From contig NC_068971.1 in NCBI RefSeq assembly GCF_016808095.1, forward strand, positions 16,976,501 through 17,040,500: 64,000 nt of DNA. The letters run 5' to 3'. Origin of the DNA: Vigna angularis. Lineage: Eukaryota > Streptophyta > Magnoliopsida > Fabales > Fabaceae. The translations under genes and the position numbers were made by a program. Below the pieces are notes generated by a model. That model ran no database searches and was not told the DNA's origin. It saw only the letters and a list, made by a program, of their open reading frames with translations. Below, in pieces: positions 11,926 to 22,348 of this stretch; position 1 is the first letter of the stretch; every line of letters starts with the position of its first letter.

Positions 11926-12431
11926 CTGCAAACAAACAAATTCACACAATGTCATCCCATTTCTCTTACTTCCAAAATTCTGCTTTGCCAACAGGAATGA
12001 AAATTTGATTTATATGGAGTTATAACCATCATTTGAAGCAGTTTATTATTTCTAATTAATATCAATAACAAAATGGAGTTTAACCTTTGAAATAATTGGG
12101 ACAAAAGTAGATGTAGGAATGTATTCAGTCCACTAGGTAACCTCGTCCAACTCTTTTTGTTACACCTTGCTACTGACAAACAAATATGATTTTAGGAAAT
12201 AGCGGCAATCCAAGTTATTATATGATTGAAAACTGAACGTTAACAAATTATAATAAACAATTTCAGAAAAGAAACATACACACATATACACAAACATATA
12301 TATTATGAAAAGCAAGAAAAGAAAACTCAAGCTACATCTCACCAAACACCACGAGGAATTTCAAGAGAAGGAAAACGTTAACAAATATTGTGGAAGATAA
12401 TCCTATTATGGATAGAACAATCTCATATATT
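11926..12431. other. Spacer between the NLR relic and the CACTA element
   Basis: AT-rich; may contain the intron and upstream exon of the NLR relic, but I cannot identify a coiled-coil exon here. Confidence 0.4.
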
Positions 12432-12464
12432 CACTAGTAAAAAATGTAGATTTTGACGCTCTAT

Positions 12465-13040
12465 ATATGCTTCGGTTATACAAAAACCGAAGCGTACAAG
12501 GTTATATACCTCGGTCACCATCCAACCCGTGGTGGAACAGCCATATTGCTTCGGTTAAGACAAAACCGAGGCCTATACACCCCTGCTGCTCAGTCTGAGA
12601 AATCTGAAAAGGCGCTAAGAAGTCTTACAACTACCTACTGCCTCGGTTCGCCACGAAACCGATGCCTAAACCCCTTCCTATTGCCTCGGTTAGGATGAGA
12701 CCGAAGCCTATACACCTTTGCTGCTCACCTGAAAAGACCTAAAAAGTCTGACAACTCCCTATTGCCTCGGTTTGTTAGGAAACCGGTGCCTAAACCATGT
12801 CCTATTGCATTGGTCTGTAGAGGAACCGATGCCTAAACCACCTGCTCCAACTGCTGCTATGCCTGTCCAACTGCTGCTACGCCTGTCCAACTACTGCTAC
12901 GCTTGCAGCTTTTACTTGCCAGACCTAGGGCATCGGTTTAGCACTGAACCGAGGTCTATTAGCCACACGTTCTACACCATTGATGCTTTTAACCGATGCT
13001 GTATGCTGATATTACCTCGCGTGTGTGAGTAACCGAGGTA
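12465..13040. repeat. CACTA subterminal repeats: paired CTCGGTT / AACCGAG hairpins
   Basis: About eight units of the form GC(T/C)(T/A)(T/C)CGGTT, a 7-10 nt loop, then AACCGA(A/G/T)GC. Starts at about 12470, 12549, 12641, 12684, 12764, 12807 and 12929, with a partial one at 12980-13040. The first is a perfect 9-bp stem (GCTTCGGTT with AACCGAAGC). In En/Spm the subterminal motifs are binding sites of the TNPA-type protein; here they come as inverted pairs. Confidence 0.8.
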
Positions 13041-13418
13041 GTAACTCAACTTCATATTTTCAAATCTCGCAGAACCTCCATTTACGTCGACACCTTCTTC
13101 TTCTTCCTCGTATACGGTTTTTTCTTCATTTGCGTTTGCGCTTTCGTCCACCAGTGCCACTCCTTGGCTCGCCGCGCCACCGCTTTGCTACCAGTTGTCT
13201 CGCCGGCCTCCGTCTTGGTAGTGCCACTACTCGTCGTCGTTCTTGGTCGCGCCTCCTCCCTTCGCCGTCACGCCATTGGTGCCTCGCCGGTGCTACCTCC
13301 ACCACTGCTGCTGCCAGTGGTCTCGCCTGCCTCGGTCTTGCCAATGCTCGCGCATTCCTGCTCGTCCTCGTTCTTGGTCGCACCTCCTCCCTTCACCGTT
13401 GCGCCACCGTTGCCATGC
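13041..13418 (+). other. GC-rich internal segment of the CACTA element
   Basis: Pyrimidine- and GC-rich stretch rich in GCCGCC, TCGCC and CTGCTGC that continues after element A at 20856-20930. Frames are open on both strands because of composition, without any recognisable domain. Probably untranslated leader or spacer of the CACTA element. Confidence 0.5.
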
Positions 13419-14721
13419 TGATGACAAATTTATGAACACCGAAATACGGCGCCACAAACTTGTTGAACAATCGGCAAGTGTGACCGAATCGTTTCAAGTA
13501 ATAAACTCGGTAAGACCAAGTATCGTTCTCCCAAAGGACTCACGGCCTAGTTTAGTTATGTGATTTGTTGATTATTTAAGACTTAAGAACGAAATAAGTG
13601 AAGTTTAATATGCAAAACAGAAAATAAACATGTATGCATGAATGTGATCAATGGCTAAAACAAAATACAAACACTTCAATGGAATATATGGATGAGTATG
13701 TTGTTGGGGTTATCAATTTCATCTTATCCACTCTCATATACTTTAGGAATTCAACATTCTTTTCATCATTGTTAATGCCACTCTCTAAATTACCTTGCAA
13801 GAAGGCCTATCCCTAATTACGAGTTCATACGATTCCTAGCATTCCTAATAATTAGTTCTTTTAGTGCAGGAGCTTAACGGCAACCAATATACTATTGGGA
13901 GAAATTCCCCGGATCTAGACTTCCCCGTACGTTCCCGTATCGACAAAATCAATAATCATGCATTGAATGAGTTAAACAAAGCAAGCATTGAGCAAAGAGG
14001 AAAAACCCTAACTAATGATGAAAGAAAGCATAGGTCTTAAATATAAGATGTAAAAACAAATTCCATATATGAGAGTTTCACAAGACTACATTGATTCCCC
14101 AACAACAATACAAGGTTTAGTTCACCATATTCATGGTGAAACTAGATGAATAATAATGAAAGAATGAAAGATAAAGCCCTAGAAAGGTGAAGAGGTAGCC
14201 TGAGCATCCAAGATCCTCCTTCAAAGGGGTGGAAGAGAGAGTGTTTGCTTCGTTTCTGCCAAAGATACAAACCCTAGGACGTCCTAAAGCTTATATACTA
14301 TTCTAAAATTACAGAAAATTTAGGCCTAAGCCCATAAGTGTGCCGCTCAGCGGTAAAGTACCGCTCAGCGGTAAGTGCGTGAGTTAGTTTCTTCCCCTCA
14401 GCGGCCATTTTGCCCCTCAGCGGATCCCCCGTGACCTCCTGAGTGCCGCTCAGCGGTAAACTACCGCTGAGCGGCAATTGCGGCTTCTCCTTTTGCACTT
14501 TTTGATGTCTTTTCTGATTCCATCTCTCTCCTTCTTCACTTCTTTCACCAAATTCACCTTAAAACCTACACAAAAACACTGAAATCAAGCATAAACCTGT
14601 CCAGCTCTCTTATTTCGGAAAATATGAACAAAAGCATGATTTCAAGCTAGTTTCTAAGTGTTAAAGGTTGCTTTTAGTATCAATTTCAAGCATAAAAATA
14701 ACAGTTTTTCAACTGTTATCA
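13419..14721 (-). repeat. Element A 3' LTR (1303 bp)
   Basis: On the plus strand begins TGATGACAAATTT and ends GTTATCA. Nearly identical to 19566-20850, apart from single substitutions and one copy more of a CCGCTCAGCGG-containing segment near 14340-14370. The element-sense start carries the terminal hairpin at 14698-14719. Confidence 0.93.
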
Positions 14722-14760
14722 CAACCCCAAACTCAGAACTTTGCTTATCCTCAAGCAAAC
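14722..14760 (-). promoter_or_regulatory. Element A polypurine tract and adjacent hairpin
   Basis: In element sense, a stem TTTGCTT with AAGCAAA (14740-14759) is followed within a few bases by AGTTTGGGGTTG directly before the 3' LTR. The purine-rich tract is the expected plus-strand primer site. The same arrangement is found in elements B (60720-60757) and E (62356-62393). Confidence 0.75.
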
Positions 14761-16559
14761 AAGATGTAACTCAATCTTCTACCAATTCATATGATGGTTC
14801 ACTCATTCAAAAATCTTCTTTTCAAGATAAGTAAAGACTTCAATCAAACTTATGACCAAGATTTCAATCAAGATGTGCACATGCTTTAGTGTTCACAAAG
14901 TTATTTAATATCCAACAAATGCTATTTTTCATGAATGATCAATCAATTAAGCATGGATGTTCATGTGCTCATGGAATACTTCCTCACCAGGTAAAGTGTT
15001 TCACTCACACTCAAGTGTATAAGAGGTAATCACTCATTCACTCCACTATCACAATGTCACATGAATCAACTTTGCCTTTCATTTTACCACAATCAAAAAC
15101 ATTAACAAGCATGTATCATCACAAGGACTTTTAATGGCTTATAACGTGGCTGGGCTAACAAGAAAATTGGTTTTTCTGGATCACAAAATCCTTGAGTTAA
15201 GAGAATCATAATAACACAATTATTCTTATTTTTCCCAACTTGTCTTTACATTGAGCTTTGCTTTTTCTTTTCTTTTCTTTCTCTTTTTCTTTTCTTTTCA
15301 CATTCTTATTCTTAACTTTTAGCTCAATGCTTTTCCTTTTTCATGCTTTCCCAACAACCCCAAACTTGAACATTTAACAATACCACACAAGATTTTCTAC
15401 TTAACTCAAGGTAAAGCTTTTCAACAAGGGTTTTCAATTTATGTTTAAGGCTAAGGGTTCAAAGGATAGAACACAAAGTGTTCTCTTTTAATGGGCTAAC
15501 TTTATGAATTTGGCCAATAAAAAGGGTTCCAACAAACGGCCTTGATCATATGATGCAAAACAAGCAATTGATTCAATCATAGAAAACCTGGGCAAAATAT
15601 TCATGTTTCCAAAGTAATAGCATTCAATCAATAAAAACTCTGGAGCTCAAAACCTCACATATAAGCTCATTCACATTTGACATACACATCCTACTTAATC
15701 TCACAATCACAATCATAATATCCTGCATTTGTTCACAAAGCTTGTGAATCACCTGTATAAACATTTTATGTGCACATCTATCTCAACATCAATCAATCAA
15801 TAATAATCATCAAGCATTACTTATCACACAATCACAGTCAATAGCAAACCATCATAACAAACCATGTTTCCAATAGAGTACATCAACCTTAATCTAAAAC
15901 AAAAGTAAATAAGTTCAGAACACTTAAACCAACAAAAGCATAAGTTCATGATAGCATTCATCAGTAAATGCTATCTCAGCTCCTCATCAATCTGAGTTGT
16001 CCTCTGTATCCTCCTTCTTCTTGGATCTTATAGTCTTGATTCTCTTTGCCCGATGAGGAGGCCATCCCTGCATCAAACATAATTCACAAAACCAAACGAT
16101 ACATTGTTAAGCATTAGTACCACAAAGAAGAAATCAGCCCCTTCAATGATGCTCTCTCCCAACCCCAAACTTAGATGCAAAACTAGTGAGCAAGTGAGTG
16201 AAAGAGAGATTTTCTCAAGAGGGAAGAGGGAAAAGATGTGGAGAACCTTGGAAAAGGTATGTGTGAGTGAGTGTGCAGAGAAGAGCCTGAAAATAGAAGC
16301 TTATGCGCAGCTTAGGGTATAAAAATACCCTAATGGGCTCGGGTCCCGCTAAGGGGAAACTAAACCCACTCTGCGATAGTACCGCTCAGCGGTAACTTGC
16401 TGCTCAGCGGCACTTTCGTGAAGTGCTCTTCTCCTTCTTTTCTTAACCTACGTGCCTCCTAAACATGCCCCTCACTGGTTCCCTGCAATTCAATTCTCAG
16501 GTTACTTATGCATAACCTATTATGCCACTAAAATGAACAAACAGAAACATTCAATCAAC
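14761..16559 (-). other. Element A long 3' untranslated region with vestigial last exon
   Basis: About 1.8 kb without a long frame. In element sense an acceptor-like TTTGATGCAG near 16070 is followed by GGATGGCCTCCTCATCGG and then a short lysine-rich, acid-tailed frame (ending like EDTEDNSD). A 9-bp-stem hairpin (15957-15982, loop TACTGATG) follows. I read this as the start and end of an otherwise deleted second ORF; the deletion itself is inference. A pyrimidine tract is at about 15260-15305 and CCGCTCAGCGG palindromes at 16380-16412. Confidence 0.55.
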
Positions 16560-16913
16560 TGGGTTGCCCCCCAGGTAGCGCTTGTTTAACGTCACGAACC
16601 TGACCCAAAATCCACCAACACCCATCAGTAGGTGTTACAATCTTACCAACACCCATCAGTAGGTGTTACAAACTTACCAACACCCATCAGTAGGTGCAAA
16701 ATTTTTTTTACCAACACCCATCAATAGGTGTTACAGACTGAGTATCCTTCAGTAGATACTTAACCACCTAGCATCCTTCAGTAGATGCTATATCCAACAA
16801 AATATTTACAAAATAATGTCCACAATTTAAAAGTTACAAAACAAAATCAAAAGTTTTTAAATCACTGGGTTGCCTCCCAGCAAGCGCTCTTTTAACGTCA
16901 TTAGCTTGACCCA
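16560..16913 (-). repeat. Element A hairpin array between two copies of a 47-nt block
   Basis: The 47-nt block occurs at 16560-16605 and 16866-16913 (element sense: a GGGTCA start, GTGACGTTAAA or ATGACGTTAAA, AGCGCT, and GGCAACCCA-like end). Between them are hairpins that share a TACTGATG or TACTGAAG loop: four with AACACC/GGTGTT-type stems (16620-16735), one with AGTATC/GATACT (about 16742-16762) and one with TAGCATC/GATGCTA (16776-16797). Element B has the same arrangement. Confidence 0.85.
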
Positions 16914-16920
16914 GTAAAGT

Positions 16921-19359
16921 TCAAGTTCCTTCTTCATAGTTGATGTTGTTATCCCACCAACTCCTCAGCTGTTTCCTGTGCATTGTTTTGATTCTTCCAA
17001 AATGTGGAGATTCTATCTCTATCATCTCCTTCTCTTTATAGCCTTTCACAACCCACAACTTATTTTTGATTCTCACTGGTGTACCAAGTTGGGGTCTTCC
17101 TTTCTTCCAGTCCTCAGGAACTTTTCCTCCTCTTCCAATCTTTTCTCCTTTATGCACCTGAAACAACAAACAATGGTTACCTGTGACCTTGGGCTTTTCA
17201 TCTTGATGGCTAGTCATTTGTGCATCTTGAAATGTAGCTTTATAACTAGCTTCTTCCTCCTGTGTTTGCCTCTCATCTTTAAAGACATCTACGACAACTC
17301 TCTCCTCTCGATCCTGGAGCATCACTATACCTTCGTTTACATCAATGATAGCTTTCGCCGTTTTCATAAACGGTCTTCCAAGAATGATAGGTATCTTTTC
17401 TGTCTCCATCTTCATCACCACAAAGTCTGCCAAGAACTGGAGTTTTCCCACACAAACTATGATGTCCTCTGTAATCTCACATGGTTCCTTTGAAGATCCA
17501 TCGGCCATTACTAAATTAACCTTTACAGGTTTCATATTAACATCGCCGATTTGCTCTAGTAAAGAGTAAGGTATCAAGTTAACACTTGAACCTAAATCAA
17601 GAAGAGCTTTTTTAATCCTTTTCTACCCTATAGTACAAGGGATAGAAAAGCCTCCTGGATCTGTTGCTTTTGGAGGGAATGACCCCTTTTTAACAGTTTT
17701 ACACTTCTTTGCCTCATCATCTCTACGTCTTTTCTTTGTAGAGACGTCTTCATCAGTTCTAGTGTAAACTGTAATTTGTTGTAGAATCTGCTCCCAAGGT
17801 GCATCATTATCCACCATCTTGAATAGTTCTGTGAAATCCAGTTGTTTCCCTTGATGTATTGGAAAAGGAAAAGTATTTTTGCTCTCTATTTCTCTTTTCT
17901 CTTCTGTTTCTCCTTTGTCTAACTCAACTATCTCATTTTTAGCACTCTCTACCACCTTGCATTCTTCTCTGGGGTTAACCTCAGTATTAGCCCCAAAATT
18001 TCTATTTGGCCTTTCTTCCACCTGTTTGGTGATCTGCCCCATCTGAATCTCCAAATTCTTGATAGCAGCTTCAGTGCTCTTTTGGGTAGACTCAATTTTC
18101 TGTATGAAATTATTAAGAGTGTCTTCCATCCTCATGGACCTTTCATTAAGCATAGAAATCTGCTGCCATAAGGTGGGTTGCTGCTGCTGCTTATTAAATT
18201 GACCAGCTTGCCCAGTTTGCCCTTGACCAATACTTGGGTGTGGTTTCCACCCTTGATTGTAATTCCCTTGACGGTATTGATTGGTCATGTAATTCACATC
18301 CTCTACGGCTTCTACTGGAAAGGCATATTGACCATTGATATGGTCGCCTCCACATAATTCACACAACTGAGATTGTACCTGTGCAGTAGTCCTCAACTCT
18401 TTAGGCAATTGTGCAAGTGTTTTCGTAAGAGTCTCCAGCTGTTGAGTTAGAATTTTATTTTGTGCTAGCAAGGCATCATGTGTTTGTAATTGGAGAACTC
18501 CTTTTTGTTGCATAGGAGCTCCTCTTTCACTGTTGAGCTCATTATCACTAGTAGCCATATTTTCAATAATTTCTGTTGCTTCCTCTGGAGTTTTCCACTT
18601 AATGTTTCCTCCTGCTGAGGCATCAAGCATCATCTTGGTTTGTGAACCAAGACCTCCAAGGAAGGTAAGGACTACTTCCACTTCATCGAATCCATGCGTG
18701 GGTGTTTTTCGTAGCAAGCTTTTGTATCTATCCCATGCATGACCCAGTGATTCTTCCATGCCCTGCCTGAATGAAGAAATCTCTTGCTTGCCTTTGTTCA
18801 CCTTTGATTGTGGGAAGTATTTATTTAGAAACTTGGTTACCACTGCTTCCCACTCTGTGAAACTTCCCTCTGGAAAAGAATTTAACCAAAGCTTAGCATT
18901 GCCTCCTAATGAGAAAGGAAACAAGCTAAGTTTGATCGCTTCATCTGGCACCCCATTGATTTTCACTGTGTTGCAGATCTCATTAAATGTAGTGAGGTGC
19001 TCATATGGGCTTTCATGAGATAACCCATTGAATTGATTGCTCTTCACCAGTTGGATCAATGCTGGTTTGACCTCCATGTTAGCTGCATTGAGTCTAGGTC
19101 TAGCTATACTGTTAAAGTGTTGAGGTCCAGTTGTATTGGTGTAATAAGCAAGAGTTCTTCTGATATTATTGTTCTCCATATTTTCTGTGCTATGGTCAGA
19201 ACCTTGTGGTGATGGTTGCAACAGAGTTTCCGGAGGAGGGAAAAGTTCTCTAGATGTTCGGATTCTTCTCCTCCGTCTGCTCTCGTCTAAACCTTCAAGA
19301 AGAGGTTCTGCAGTTATCTTGCTCCTAGTTCGAATTGCCTCCTGCATACACAAGAACAC
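16921..19359 (-). pseudogene. Element A gag-protease polyprotein (one nonsense codon)
   Basis: One frame of 813 codons from 19359 to 16921, interrupted only by a TAG at 17623-17625 where element B has a lysine codon. N-terminal part: retrotransposon gag domain (about residues 90-270; NAKLWLNSFPEGSFTEWEAV, FRQGMEESLGHAWDRYKSLL). Then a zinc-knuckle-like CELCGGDH motif, whose last ligand is tyrosine here and cysteine in element B, a glutamine-rich linker and a lysine/glutamate-rich stretch. After the stop comes a retroviral-type aspartic protease fold: ALLDLGSSVNLIPYSLLE (active-site D-L-G-S) and IILGRPFMKTAKAIIDV. The tail (LWVVKGYKEKEMIEIESP to WWDNNINYEEGT) may be a relic of an integrase C-terminus joined by deletion; that is inference. 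No reverse transcriptase, RNase H or integrase core. Confidence 0.9.
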
Positions 19360-19541
19360 AAAACCCTAGAATATTTGGTTAGCACAAAAAGATATAAGAG
19401 AAGATATAAGATTCAGAAAATAAAATAAAATAAAATAAAATAAAAACAGAAAAAAATAAAAACAGAAAAATAAAAACAGAAATTCAAAATTAAAGCCAAA
19501 GATAATCAATAATCACACAAATTAACTAGTTAAACCACGAG

Positions 19542-19559
19542 TCCCCGGCAACGGCGCCA
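19542..19559 (-). promoter_or_regulatory. Element A primer-binding site (tRNA-Asp)
   Basis: Element sense TGGCGCCGTTGCCGGGGA, 18 bases complementary to the 3' end of plant tRNA-Asp(GUC) as I know it, six bases after the 5' LTR. tRNA-Asp priming is typical of the Athila lineage. Confidence 0.9.
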
Positions 19560-19565
19560 AAAACT

Positions 19566-20850
19566 TGATGACAAATTTATGAACACCGAAATACGGCGCC
19601 ACAAACTTGTTGAACAATCGGCAAGTGTGACCGAATCGTTTCAAGTAATAAACTCGGTAAGACCAAGTATCGTTCTCCCAAAGGACTCACGGCCTAGTTT
19701 AGTTATGTGATTTGTTGATTATTTAAGACTTAAGAACGAAATAAGTGAAGTTTAATATGCAAAACAGAAAATAAACATGTATGCATGAATGTGATCAATG
19801 GCTAAAACAAAATACAAACACTTCAATGGAATATATGGATGAGTATGTTGTTGGGGTTATCAATTTCATCTTATCCACTCTCATATACTTTAGGAATTCA
19901 ACATTCTTTTCATCATTGTTAATGCCACTCTCTAAATTACCTTGCAAGAAGGCCTATCCCTAATTACGAGTTCATACGATTCCTAGCATTCCTAATAATT
20001 ATTTCTTTTAGTGCAGGAGCTTAACGGCAACCAATATACTATTGGGAGAAATTCCCCGGATCTAGACTTCCCCGTACGTTCCCGTATCGACAAAATCAAT
20101 AATCATGCATTGAATGAGTTAAACAAAGCAAGCATTGAGCAAAGAGGAAAAACCCTAACTAATGATGAAAGAAAGCATAGGTCTTAAATATAAGATGTAA
20201 AAACAAATTCCATATATGAGAGTTTCACAAGACTACATTGATTCCCCAACAACAATACAAGGTTTAGTTCACCATATTCATGGTGAAACTAGATGAATAA
20301 TAATGAAAGAATGAAAGATAAAACCCTAGAAAGGTGAAGAGGTAGCCTGAGCATCCAAGATCCTCCTTCAAAGGGGTGGAAGAGAGAGTGTTTGCTTCGT
20401 TTTTGCCAAAGATACAAACCCTAGGACGTCCTAAAGCTTATATACTATTCTAAAATTACAGAAAATTTAGGCCCAAGCCCATAAGTGTGCCGCTCAGCGG
20501 TAATTGTGTGAGTTGGTTTCTTCCCCTCAACGGCCATTTTGCCCCTCAGCGGATCCCCCGTTAGCTCCTGAGTGCCGCTTAGCGGTAAACTGCCGCTGAG
20601 CGGCAGTTGCGACTTCTCCTTTTGCACTTTTTGATGGCTTTTCTGATTCCATCTCTCTCCTTCTTCACTTCTTTCACCAAATTCACCTTAAAACCTACAC
20701 AAAAACACTGAAATCAAGCATAAACCTGTCCAACTCTCTTATTTCGGAAAATATGAACAAAAGCATGATTTCAAGCTAGTTTCTAAGTGTTAAAGGTTGC
20801 TTTGAGTATCAATTTCAAGCATAAAAATAACAGTTTTTCAACTGTTATCA
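19566..20850 (-). repeat. Element A 5' LTR (1285 bp)
   Basis: Pairs with 13419-14721. A TATA-like TATATAAGC (minus strand, about 20436-20444) lies just after the cluster of CCGCTGAGCGG palindromes (20487-20612). The terminal hairpin is at 20827-20848. It lacks about 18 bases of one palindrome unit compared with the 3' LTR. Confidence 0.92.
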
Positions 20851-20855
20851 CATGT

Positions 20856-22348
20856 CGGTGCTTCCTCCGCCACTGCTGCCTCCGCCGATACTGCCTCCAA
20901 CGCTGTTTCAATCTTGTTGTCTGCATTGAGGTTGGTTCATTGTGTTTTTGCTGATAATAATTGGTGGAGGCTGAAAGAGAAACAAATTGTATGTATTGGT
21001 TGTTTTGATTTTTTTAATTTTGTTGGTAGTGTATTGGCTGTTTGTTGTTGGCAGTGTATTGGCTGTTTGGCAGTTGGATTGTTAGGATAAATAGTGTGTT
21101 ACGCACTATTCGGAGTTAATTTAGAAATGTACAAAGTAGTGATTAACACGTTGAATTGTAGATTGTTATTTAAAAAAATAAAAGTTGAGTTTCAACTAAC
21201 TTTGAAGGCTGGAAATTTGGGATGATTAATTGGTTCTAAGCCTAACACTTACAGCGATTGAAAATGTATTTTATTTTTTATTTATTTTTGAAATTGAAAA
21301 GAAGAATAAGTCTTTTAGAACATAGGGATTTAAAGAGTGGAAGCAAAGCTAGTTAAAGAAGTAAAGGGAGAATGGAAGTGCACTGCACTGTGTCACTTTG
21401 TCCCCTTTCAACAACAGATTTAGAAGGCTGAGTATTTTTCAAGGAATTGATTCAAAGAGTGTAACTCAAGGTAGTTAACAAAATATAAGACATAAAAAAA
21501 TAACAAGATAGATAGATTTTGAGACTAATTGAACGCATTTGGTGTAGATAAAAATAAGGAAAAGTAGACAAAAAAGAGAGTTAATTTTGGATAGTTTAGT
21601 TTAGAAGAAATAACAAGAAAGAAATTTTAAAAAAAAGTCTTGTTGGGTTTTAGATGGAAGGAAGGGAGATACGTTAATTTAAACAATATTCAAATAAGGT
21701 TTGAGAAACATGTTGTAAACAAGTGAAATAAACTCAAGTATCTAAACCCTAAAGTTAATTGAAATGACATTATTTACTCTTGGTTGAATATATTGTTTGG
21801 TTGAATATATTACATGTTGCATATGTAATTATTTGTTTGCTTGAATATATATTGTTGTTGTGAATTAGCCTTAGTTTCCCGTTTGAGATTCAATACAAAA
21901 ATTATTTACTATCTCCAGATTTTTTGAACAAACATACTTTTTACAATTGAAAATAGAGGAGATGGTAATAATAATTTACAAGTATTGAATCTTGAATTGT
22001 CCGGTTGGACAGTTTAAGAAGAGTAATAACTTTTTCATAGTTTATTATAACATCAATTTTAATATACATGTCTTAAATTTCACGAAAATTTGTCGTTGTG
22101 TTTTGTATTGATCTTCGGGTGCATATTTGATTGTGATTTATAATCACTTTCATTTCGTATAACCTGAAGACCAATGCAAAATGCTGGAAAAATTTTGTGA
22201 AATTTAAGATATGTTGTTTAAAATTGATATGTTTAATAAACTAAAAAAAGTGAATCTTCTTGAATGGGATAGGGTCACACCTTGAATACAAACACGATCA
22301 AAGTGATCATTCAAGATTATTGAAATTGTGTAATCAATTTCAGTAAAC
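20856..22348 (+). other. CACTA internal spacer before TNP2
   Basis: Continuation of the CACTA element after element A: a GC-rich end (20856-20930), then AT-rich, intron-like DNA without long frames. Confidence 0.5.

Larger units (their letters stand above)
13419..20850 (-). mobile_element. Element A: non-autonomous Athila-like gypsy element (gag-protease only)
   Basis: Complete 7.4-kb element on the minus strand. The two LTRs are 13419-14721 (3') and 19566-20850 (5'), both bounded by TG...CA in element sense. Flanks are CATGC (13414-13418) and CATGT (20851-20855), a target duplication with one change. The primer site matches tRNA-Asp. Internally, in element order: a gag-protease frame (19359-16921), a duplicated 47-nt block around a hairpin array (16913-16560), a short exon-like tail with a following hairpin (about 16075-15957), a long untranslated stretch, a hairpin and a polypurine tract. 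Reverse transcriptase and integrase are absent, so mobilisation would need another Athila-type element. Element B is a second copy. Confidence 0.92.

Noticed and set aside
13025..13563. Overlapping plus and minus frames in GC-rich CACTA sequence
   Set aside because: Frames on both strands are due to composition; the longest runs into the element A LTR, which cannot be original.
13634..13816. A 60-residue frame (starting MHECDQWLKQ or MHEFDQWLKQ) repeated at 19781, 54224 and 61644
   Set aside because: It is present wherever an LTR of this family is present and runs antisense to the element; conservation follows from LTR identity.
14298..14498. A small frame (starting MQKEKPQLPLSG) in LTRs, also at 20445, 53542 and 60981
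   Set aside because: It crosses the palindrome cluster, varies in length by the copy number of the palindrome, and has no independent sign of coding.
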